A stretch of 5,040 bases of DNA, taken from NCBI GenBank assembly GCA_945876015.1, contig CAMCNM010000169.1, positions 1-5,040 of the forward strand, in the 5' to 3' direction. The DNA comes from Gemmatimonas phototrophica. GTDB lineage: Bacteria > Gemmatimonadota > Gemmatimonadetes > Longimicrobiales > Gaopeijiaceae. The translations under genes and the position numbers were made by a program. The notes under the pieces were generated by a model that had not been told where the DNA came from, made no database searches, and worked only from the letters and a program-made list of their open reading frames with translations. Below, piece by piece: positions 1-5,040 of this stretch (its first letter is position 1; every line of letters starts with the position of its first letter).

Positions 1-737
1 TGCGCGATCGCTTGAAGAAGGGCGACATCGATGCCGTCACTGTCGTGCACTCCGAGACCTCGACCGGCGCGCTCAATCCCATCGAGCAGCTCTCCAAGGT
101 CGTGCACGAGTTCGACGACGTCGTCATCCTGGTGGACTCGGTCACCGGAATCGCCGGCGCCGAGGTCTGGAGCGACAAGTGGGAGCTCGACTTCATCCTC
201 ACCGGATCGCAGAAGGCGCTCGCGCTTCCGCCCGGCCTCGCGTTCGGCGTGGCGTCGGCGCGCCTGATGGAGCGTTCCAAGGCGGCCAAGGGGAAGGGCC
301 AGTATTTCGACCTGATCGAGTTCCAGAAGAGTCAAGAGAAGAGCGAGACGCCCACCACTCCGGCGCTGTCGACGATGTATGCCCTCGAGGTGCAGCTCGA
401 GCGCATCAGGCAGGAGACGATGGAGGGCCGCTGGAAGCGGCACGCCGCGATGCGCGACACCACGGTGGCGTGGGTCGAGAAGATGCGCGGCAAGGGCGTG
501 AACGTGAGCGTGCTCGCACCGGCGGGCTTCCGTTCTCCGACCGTCACCAATGTGATGATGCCCGAGGGCAAGTCCTCGACCCCCGTGGTCGCGGCGATGA
601 AGGAACGGGGGATCGTGATCGGCGCCGGCTACGGCAAGCTCAAGGAGCCGTCGTTCCGCATCGGCCACATGGGTGACCACACGGTTCAGACTCTCGAGGG
701 GATCTTGCAGCCCCTCGAGGAGGTGCTGGCCGCATGA
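1..737 (+). CDS. Class V aminotransferase (alanine/serine-glyoxylate type), probable phosphoserine aminotransferase; 5' end missing
   Basis: This is a PLP-dependent transaminase, probably cytosolic, lacking its N-terminus. The reading frame is open from base 3 (CGC GAT CGC), so the TTG at 12 is an internal Leu codon, not the start. About 244 residues are visible of the roughly 360-385 usual for the family. What is seen: the HSETSTGALNPI segment (about 45-80), the cofactor-stacking Asp in VDSVTG (codon 135-137), the PLP Schiff-base Lys in TGSQKAL (codon 213-215), the TPTTPA loop near 350-365, and the C-terminal FRIGHMGD motif. The Arg of that motif (codon 657-659) is expected to bind the substrate carboxylate. 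The motifs match the alanine-glyoxylate/serine-glyoxylate group rather than classical SerC. Because it is coupled to serA by a 4-base overlap, I infer that it transaminates 3-phosphohydroxypyruvate to phosphoserine, as a class V enzyme is thought to do in methanococci. Alternatives are serine-glyoxylate, alanine-glyoxylate or aspartate aminotransferase. The family call is firm; the substrate is not. Confidence 0.93.
   Translation, partial: RDRLKKGDIDAVTVVHSETSTGALNPIEQLSKVVHEFDDVVILVDSVTGIAGAEVWSDKWELDFILTGSQKALALPPGLAFGVASARLMERSKAAKGKGQYFDLIEFQKSQEKSETPTTPALSTMYALEVQLERIRQETMEGRWKRHAAMRDTTVAWVEKMRGKGVNVSVLAPAGFRSPTVTNVMMPEGKSSTPVVAAMKERGIVIGAGYGKLKEPSFRIGHMGDHTVQTLEGILQPLEEVLAA
718..725 (+). 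promoter_or_regulatory. Strong Shine-Dalgarno for serA
   Basis: AGGAGGTG lies inside the last codons of the aminotransferase and ends 8 bases before the ATG at 734. It is a near-ideal complement to the 16S rRNA anti-Shine-Dalgarno. It supports the ATG at 734 as the serA start over the in-frame ATG at 746. Together with the ATGA stop/start overlap (734-737) it points to coupled translation of the two genes. Confidence 0.85.
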
Positions 738-2347
738 GTGCCGATATGGCTGGTAACGGGGGGAAGTTCACGGTCGTCGTCGCGGACGGGATCTCGGAGT
801 CGGGGCTCAAGCCGCTGCTCGACGACAAGCGCTTCATGGTGGTCGTGGTGAACGACAAGGCGGCGCTCGACGCCGCGCTGCCGTCCGCCGACGCGCTGAT
901 CGTGCGCAGTGCCACCAAGGTCACGCGTGAGCTGCTCGCCAAGGCGAACAAGATCCAGGTGATCGGGCGCGCGGGCGTCGGGGTGGACAACATCGACCAG
1001 GAAGCCGCGACCGAGAAGGGCGCCGCGGTCCTGAACGCGCCGGCGGGCAACACGGTTTCGGCCGCCGAGCTCACCATGGCGCTGATCCTGGCCACCGTCC
1101 GCAAGGTGGCCGCGGCCGATCGCTCGGTGCGCGCGGGCGAGTGGAAGCGCAACAACTTCGGCGGCGTCGAGCTGCGCGGGCGCACGCTCGGCCTGGTGGG
1201 CGCGGGCCGGATCGGCGGCGAGGTGGCCAAGCGCTGCAAGGCGTTCGGCATGAACGTCGTCGCGAGCGACCCGTATCTCACCGAGGAGAAGGCGAAGGAT
1301 CTCGGCGTGGAGCGGGTCGAGCTCGCCGAGCTCAAGAAGCGCGCGGACGTGATCTCGCTGCACGTGCCGCTCACCGATCAGACCAAGAACATGTTCGGCG
1401 AGGCGCAGCTCCGGGAGCTCAAGAAGGGCGCATTCCTGGTGAACGTCGCGCGCGGCGGCGTGGTGGACGAGGCCGCGCTCGTGCGCGTTCTGAACGACGG
1501 CCACCTGGCCGGCGCGGCGCTCGACGTGTTCGACGATGAGCCGCTCCAGAAGGACAGCCCGCTGCGCGAGGCCAAGAACCTGGTGCTCACGCCGCACCTG
1601 GGTGCGTCCACGACCGAAGCGCAGGAGCTGGTCGCCGAGGAGATCGCGGAGGCGGTGCGTGCCGCGCTTGCCGAGGGCGACTATTCCCGCGCGCTGAACG
1701 CTCCGGCGATCGGCGGCGAGACGTTCCGGAAGCTCCGCCCGATGCTCGCGCTGGGTCAGAGGCTCGGGCGGCTCGCCGCCGCGCTCGCGGAGGGCGGCAT
1801 CAAGGGGATCGAGGTGCGCTACGCGGGCGAGACCGCGGAAGCGCCGCGACTGCTGACCTCGTACGTGCTGATGGGGCTGCTCGGCTCGATCGTCGGGAAG
1901 GATCAGGTCAATTTCGTGAACGCGCCGTTCCTCGCGGAGCAGCGCGGGATCGGGGTCTCGTCGCACAAGATGCCGCGGCGCCCCGACTACACCGAGTTCG
2001 CCGAGGTGAAGATCTTCGGCGAGAAAGGCACCACCCGCGTCGCGGGCGTTGTCCTCGGCGAGAAGTATCCCCGCGTGGTGCGGATCGGGGACTACCACGT
2101 GGACGTGGTGCCGCAGGGGAGCCTGCTGATCCTCAAGAACTGCGACGTGCCGGGCGTGATCGGAAAGGTCGGCACCCTGCTCGGGAGCCTGGGGCTCAAC
2201 ATCGCCGAGTACCATCAGGCGCGGCTCGCGGTCGGCGGCGACGCGCTCGCGGCGGTCGCGATCGACGGTGAGGTGGACGCGGAGGCGCTGAAGAAGCTGG
2301 TCGCGCTGCCCGAGATCATCGACGCACGGGTCGTGCAGCTCGACTGA
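734..2347 (+). CDS. serA: D-3-phosphoglycerate dehydrogenase, long form with ASB and ACT domains
   Basis: SerA catalyses the first committed step of serine synthesis in the cytosol: NAD-dependent oxidation of 3-phosphoglycerate to 3-phosphohydroxypyruvate. At 537 residues it matches the long (type I) form of about 525-535. Residues about 11-320 form the D-2-hydroxyacid dehydrogenase core. It has the Rossmann motif GAGRIG (156-161), an acidic residue that should prefer NAD (D179), and the catalytic set R240 (VARGG), E269 (DDEP) and H288 (PHLG). Residues about 321-455 match the intervening ASB domain, and about 463-537 an ACT domain. In the ACT domain, D471 and N489 have the same 18-residue spacing as the serine-binding Asp463/Asn481 reported for Mycobacterium tuberculosis SerA, so feedback inhibition by serine is likely though inferred. 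The start overlaps the upstream stop (ATGA) and has a strong Shine-Dalgarno, which implies an operon with the aminotransferase. All key residues are present and the gene looks intact. Confidence 0.97.
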   Translation: MSADMAGNGGKFTVVVADGISESGLKPLLDDKRFMVVVVNDKAALDAALPSADALIVRSATKVTRELLAKANKIQVIGRAGVGVDNIDQEAATEKGAAVLNAPAGNTVSAAELTMALILATVRKVAAADRSVRAGEWKRNNFGGVELRGRTLGLVGAGRIGGEVAKRCKAFGMNVVASDPYLTEEKAKDLGVERVELAELKKRADVISLHVPLTDQTKNMFGEAQLRELKKGAFLVNVARGGVVDEAALVRVLNDGHLAGAALDVFDDEPLQKDSPLREAKNLVLTPHLGASTTEAQELVAEEIAEAVRAALAEGDYSRALNAPAIGGETFRKLRPMLALGQRLGRLAAALAEGGIKGIEVRYAGETAEAPRLLTSYVLMGLLGSIVGKDQVNFVNAPFLAEQRGIGVSSHKMPRRPDYTEFAEVKIFGEKGTTRVAGVVLGEKYPRVVRIGDYHVDVVPQGSLLILKNCDVPGVIGKVGTLLGSLGLNIAEYHQARLAVGGDALAAVAIDGEVDAEALKKLVALPEIIDARVVQLD

Positions 2348-2363
2348 GATCGCTCGTCACTAT

Positions 2364-2377
2364 CCTCGCAGCCGAGG
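2364..2377 (+). promoter_or_regulatory. Probable Shine-Dalgarno of the S46 peptidase gene, within a small stem-loop
   Basis: GAGG at 2374-2377, 7 bases before the ATG at 2385, is the only plausible ribosome binding site. It forms the right arm of a 5-bp stem (CCTCG 2364-2368, loop CAGC, CGAGG 2373-2377). A further 6-bp complementary pair, CGACTG (2341-2346, overlapping the serA stop codon) and CAGTCG (2378-2383), could close an outer stem around it. The pairing is visible; a regulatory effect is inference, and short stems are common in GC-rich DNA. Confidence 0.4.
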
Positions 2378-2384
2378 CAGTCGC

Positions 2385-4550
2385 ATGGCCGATGCAAGGT
2401 TCCTCGCGCGGAGAGCCCGTGTAACCGGGCTCTCCGTCGCGGCCCTCCTCCTGGCCGCGCCGTTGGGTGCGCAGACCAGCACCGGTTCGGACTCGATTCG
2501 TGCCGGCCGGTTCGACTTCGGCAAGATGTGGACGTTCGAGTCCCCCCCATCGCGCTACTTCACCGAGACCTACGGGTTCGACGCGAACGCCGCCTGGTTC
2601 GAGCGGGCGCGCGGCGCGGCCCTCCGGATCCCGGGCTGCTCGGCCGCGCTCGTTTCCCCGCGTGGCCTGGTGGTGACCAACCACCACTGCATCCGGGGCG
2701 CCATCGCGGAGCTCAGCCGACCGGGCGAGAACCTCCTGAACGACGGGTTCTACGCGCGGAGCCTCCAGGACGAGCGGCCGATCCCGAACTATGTGGTCGA
2801 ACAGCTCGTCGCCGTCACCGACGTCAGCGCTGAGATCCTCGCCGCGGTGGACGCGGCTCCCACCGATGCGGCCGCCCGGCGCACGGCCCGCGCGGACGCG
2901 ATCCGGCGTACCCAGGAGCGCATCACCCGCGAGACCGCCGACCCGAGCTTGAGCGTCCAGGTCGTGCCGCTCTACAGCGGCGGCCGCTACTCGGCGTACA
3001 CGTTCCGCCGCTTCACCGACGTGCGTCTGGTCGCGGCGGCCGAGCTACAGATGGGATTCTTCGGTGGCGATCCCGACAACTTCACCTACCCACGCTACGC
3101 GCTCGACTTCGGCTTCCTGCGCATCTACGGCGCCGACGGGAAGCCGATCGAGAACACGCAGTACTTCGACTGGAGCGAACGGGGGCCGCAGGAAGGCGAT
3201 CCCGTGTTCGTGATCGGGAGTCCCGGCACGACCAACCGGCTCAATACGATGGCGCAGCTCGAGTTCCGGCGCGACGTCCTCCTGCCGGCGCAGACCCGCA
3301 CGTTCGGCTCGCGCATCGACGCGCTGTGGGACTTCTACCGCGAGGATCCGCGCACCGGTGACGAGATGGACCTGCGGAACGCCGCATTCAGCCTCTCGAA
3401 CACGTGGAAGCAGCTGGTGGGGCAGGCCGACGCGCTGGTGGATCCGACCATCCTCGCGCTCAAGCGCGACGCCGAGCGGCAGTTCCTCGACTCGGTCGCC
3501 GCCAAGCCGGCGCTGCGCGCGACGTACGGCGGGGTGATCGACGCGATCGCCGCGCTGCAGCCCCGGAATCGCGCGCTGGACACGTACTTCACCGCCTTCA
3601 CGCTGTTCGGGCACCCGACCTACGAGTCGGCGCTGATCCGGCGCACGATCGAGGCGAACCTGGTCGCTACCGCGGTGGAGCAGGGGATGCCCGCCGACTC
3701 GGTGACCGCTCGGGTGCGGCGGCTGAATGCGATCTCCGATCTGCCCCCCGGCCTCGAGCGCAGGCTGCTCGTCGCCCGGATGCGGGACTTCGAGGCGCTC
3801 CCGGCGAGCGACCCGATCCGCACGACCGCGCTCGCGGGCGCGAGCGCGGAGGCCGCTGCTGATCGCCTCCTCGCGACCTCGGCGCTCGCCACGGCCGCGA
3901 AGACCAGCGCGGCGGCCGCTAGCGGGATCTCCCGTACCGATCCAGGCGTGGCCCTGGCGACCGTGATGTGGCCGCGCTACGTGGAGGGCACGACCGCCTT
4001 GCGGGCGATCCAGCCGGAGGAAGCCGACCTGCAGGCGCAGCTCGGCCGCGCTCGATTCGAGATCTACGGGGCTGCCATTCCGCCCGATGGCAGCTCGTCG
4101 CCACGCATCACCGATGGCGTCGTGATTCCCTACGAGTACAACGGAACGATCGCGCCCGTCCACACGACGTTCTTCGGCATGTACGATCGTTACTACGCGA
4201 ACGGCGGAGCGATGGACTGGAGCCTGCCCTCGCGCTGGGTGCCGCCGCCCAAGGATCTCGATCTGGGCACCGCGCTCAACTTCATCTCGACCGCCGACAC
4301 CTACGGCGGCAACTCGGGCTCGCCCGCGGTGACGAAGGACATGGCGCTGGTGGGGCTGAACTTCGACCGCAACATGGAGGGGCTGTCCCGCAACTTCATC
4401 TATCTGCCGGAGCGGGGCAGGAACATCATGGTGGACGTGCGCGCGATCCGTGAAGCGTTGGACGACGTCTACGACGCGGATCGCATCGTGAAGGAAGTGC
4501 TCACGCACCGGATGGTCGACACCGAGCAGGAGGCCGACGCGGCCAGGTGA
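2385..4550 (+). CDS. Secreted family S46 serine peptidase (DPP7/DPP11-like dipeptidyl-peptidase), predicted acidic-P1 specificity
   Basis: This predicted periplasmic exopeptidase would remove dipeptides from the N-terminus of oligopeptides. Its 721 residues match the DPP7/DPP11 length (about 710-720), so it looks complete. Residues 1-30 are a signal peptide: Arg-rich n-region (R5, R9, R10, R12), hydrophobic core V13-A25, and cleavage probably after A29 (PLGA|Q). The chymotrypsin-like triad is visible: H101 in TNHHC, D241 in LDFGFLRIY, S644 in GNSGSP. C85 and C102 are placed like the disulfide flanking the catalytic His in chymotrypsin folds. The His-Asp spacing (140) and the following ~400 residues to Ser fit the family; residues about 310-545 should be the helical cap. 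R662 in FDRNMEG lies 18 residues after S644, the same offset as Arg673 from Ser655 in Porphyromonas DPP11, so cleavage after Asp/Glu is inferred. D661 and N232 match residues that hold the substrate N-terminus. The ATG is preceded by GAGG at 7 bases. The gene begins 37 bases after serA and may share its transcript. Family certain; specificity likely. Confidence 0.95.
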   Translation: MADARFLARRARVTGLSVAALLLAAPLGAQTSTGSDSIRAGRFDFGKMWTFESPPSRYFTETYGFDANAAWFERARGAALRIPGCSAALVSPRGLVVTNHHCIRGAIAELSRPGENLLNDGFYARSLQDERPIPNYVVEQLVAVTDVSAEILAAVDAAPTDAAARRTARADAIRRTQERITRETADPSLSVQVVPLYSGGRYSAYTFRRFTDVRLVAAAELQMGFFGGDPDNFTYPRYALDFGFLRIYGADGKPIENTQYFDWSERGPQEGDPVFVIGSPGTTNRLNTMAQLEFRRDVLLPAQTRTFGSRIDALWDFYREDPRTGDEMDLRNAAFSLSNTWKQLVGQADALVDPTILALKRDAERQFLDSVAAKPALRATYGGVIDAIAALQPRNRALDTYFTAFTLFGHPTYESALIRRTIEANLVATAVEQGMPADSVTARVRRLNAISDLPPGLERRLLVARMRDFEALPASDPIRTTALAGASAEAAADRLLATSALATAAKTSAAAASGISRTDPGVALATVMWPRYVEGTTALRAIQPEEADLQAQLGRARFEIYGAAIPPDGSSSPRITDGVVIPYEYNGTIAPVHTTFFGMYDRYYANGGAMDWSLPSRWVPPPKDLDLGTALNFISTADTYGGNSGSPAVTKDMALVGLNFDRNMEGLSRNFIYLPERGRNIMVDVRAIREALDDVYDADRIVKEVLTHRMVDTEQEADAAR
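2409..2436 (+). repeat. Perfect 11-bp inverted repeat (hairpin) within signal-peptide codons
   Basis: CGGAGAGCCCG (2409-2419) and CGGGCTCTCCG (2426-2436) are exact reverse complements around a 6-base loop, TGTAAC. A G-T pair (2408/2437) could extend the stem. It covers codons 9 to the first base of codon 18 of the S46 peptidase, starting 24 bases downstream of its ATG. No T-run follows, so it is not a typical intrinsic terminator. In the mRNA it would be a stable structure near the initiation region; any role in translation or decay is inference. Confidence 0.7.
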
Positions 4551-4569
4551 TCGGCTTCCTATTCGAGCC

Positions 4570-5040
4570 CTACCGCTTTGTGTAGACGTAGTCCGTGCTG
4601 ATCTCGTCCGACCTGCGGAACGCCCGGCTCTCCCCGTTGATCTTCACGATCCCCTGTACGCCCTTGGCCATGTCCATCTGGTAAGGCAGGAGGGTCGTCG
4701 GGTCGGTGAGCAGGATCACGCGGCTCTCCTGGGCTAGGCCGTCGAACGAGATGCCGGCCATCCCCATCTGCGTCAGCGCGTCGTTCATCGTCTTGTTGAG
4801 CGCCACCGGATCGTAGAACTGGGAGATCTCGACCCGCGCGCACGTACCGCCGGGCGCGGCGCAGGCCTCCATCCCGTTCAGCTTGAACTCGTAGACGTAG
4901 GCGACCTGCAGATCGGGGATCACCGGATTGGCTTCGCTCCCCTGGCCCCCGCCGATCTCCCCCTCACGCAGCGCGGCCCCGATCCAGTCGGTCACCATGT
5001 TGCGCCAGCGCTCCTGCGCCGTGTTGAAGAGCTGATCCTG
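4570..5040 (-). CDS. Unrecognised protein, C-terminal part only (start beyond the window)
   Basis: I do not recognise this family. The frame on the - strand is open from base 5040 to a TAG at 4572-4570, giving about 156 C-terminal residues. The ATG at 4998 is preceded by 14 in-frame sense codons (QDQLFNTAQERWRN), so it is probably internal and the gene continues outside the window. The first 25 or so visible residues are Trp-containing and look helical (QERWRNMVTDWIGAALREGE). The rest alternates short hydrophobic stretches with turns, which suggests a beta-rich fold: VAYVYEFKLNG, RVEISQFYDP, VILLTDPTTLLPYQMD, GIVKING, TDYVYTKR. Two cysteines seven residues apart (codons at 4861-4863 and 4840-4842) could form a disulfide and hint at an exported protein. 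The N-terminus, which would show a signal peptide, is missing. It converges on the S46 peptidase gene with only 19 bases between the stops. That it is a real gene is likely from the open frame and ordinary protein composition; no function can be assigned. Confidence 0.75.
   Translation of the reverse strand, partial: QDQLFNTAQERWRNMVTDWIGAALREGEIGGGQGSEANPVIPDLQVAYVYEFKLNGMEACAAPGGTCARVEISQFYDPVALNKTMNDALTQMGMAGISFDGLAQESRVILLTDPTTLLPYQMDMAKGVQGIVKINGESRAFRRSDEISTDYVYTKR

Noticed and set aside
12..14. TTG as a possible start of the aminotransferase
   Set aside because: The frame is open upstream to the window edge, and the family needs more than 100 further N-terminal residues, so the gene is cut by the window.
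686..2215. Long open frame on the - strand (509 codons) opposite serA
   Set aside because: serA is unambiguous on the other strand with all catalytic motifs. The antisense product is dominated by His, Arg, Ala, Asp and Leu, as expected from reading the complement of GC-rich codons, and shows no recognisable domain.
2409..2436. The 11-bp hairpin as an intrinsic terminator after serA
   Set aside because: No T-tract follows the stem, and it lies within the codons of the S46 signal peptide, downstream of a well-supported start.
2542..2548. Run of seven C as a possible frameshift or phase-variation site in the S46 gene
   Set aside because: The frame is intact through it, and a short C-run is unremarkable in such GC-rich DNA.
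2215..2687. Two - strand open frames spanning the serA/S46 junction
   Set aside because: They overlap the conserved ACT domain and the signal peptide of real genes and have biased, domain-free products.
3045..4508. Long open frame on the - strand (487 codons) opposite the S46 peptidase gene
   Set aside because: It is a shadow of the S46 gene, with Arg/His/Val/Gly-rich low-complexity composition and no domain; the + strand gene has a full catalytic triad.
4551..4569. Bidirectional terminator between the convergent genes
   Set aside because: I found no convincing inverted repeat or T-run in the 19 bases or just around them.
4996..4998. ATG as the start of the - strand gene
   Set aside because: Fourteen in-frame sense codons with ordinary protein composition precede it up to the window edge, and the product from here would begin in the middle of what looks like a helix.

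Overview
The window is a GC-rich, gene-dense bacterial chromosomal segment with almost no non-coding DNA. It carries three genes on the + strand and one incomplete gene on the - strand. The organism cannot be named with certainty. High GC, a secreted family S46 dipeptidyl-peptidase with a signal peptide ending in 'PLGAQ', and a class V aminotransferase joined to a long, ACT-containing SerA would fit a Gemmatimonadota-like bacterium. This is an inference from gene style, not a measured placement.

Layout. Positions 1-737 (+) hold the C-terminal two thirds of a PLP-dependent class V aminotransferase of the alanine/serine-glyoxylate aminotransferase type. Its stop overlaps the start of serA (734-2347, +), a complete D-3-phosphoglycerate dehydrogenase with catalytic, ASB and ACT domains. 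After 37 bases comes a complete secreted S46 serine peptidase (2385-4550, +). Converging on it, 19 bases beyond its stop, is the C-terminal end of an unrecognised protein on the - strand (4570-5040), whose start lies outside the window.

How the genes fit together. The aminotransferase and SerA are translationally coupled (ATGA overlap with a near-perfect Shine-Dalgarno). They very likely supply consecutive steps of the phosphorylated serine pathway: SerA oxidises 3-phosphoglycerate to 3-phosphohydroxypyruvate, and the aminotransferase would convert that to phosphoserine. The phosphatase (SerB) is not in the window. The S46 peptidase would release dipeptides in the periplasm. It could share the transcript, but a functional link with serine synthesis is not demonstrated.

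The most interesting points are (i) an Arg at the S46 specificity position, 18 residues after the catalytic Ser, which predicts DPP11-like cleavage after Asp/Glu; (ii) a perfect 11-bp hairpin inside the signal-peptide codons of that gene; and (iii) a small stem that pairs with its probable ribosome binding site. I see no mobile element, CRISPR array, RNA gene or clearly novel multi-gene system.
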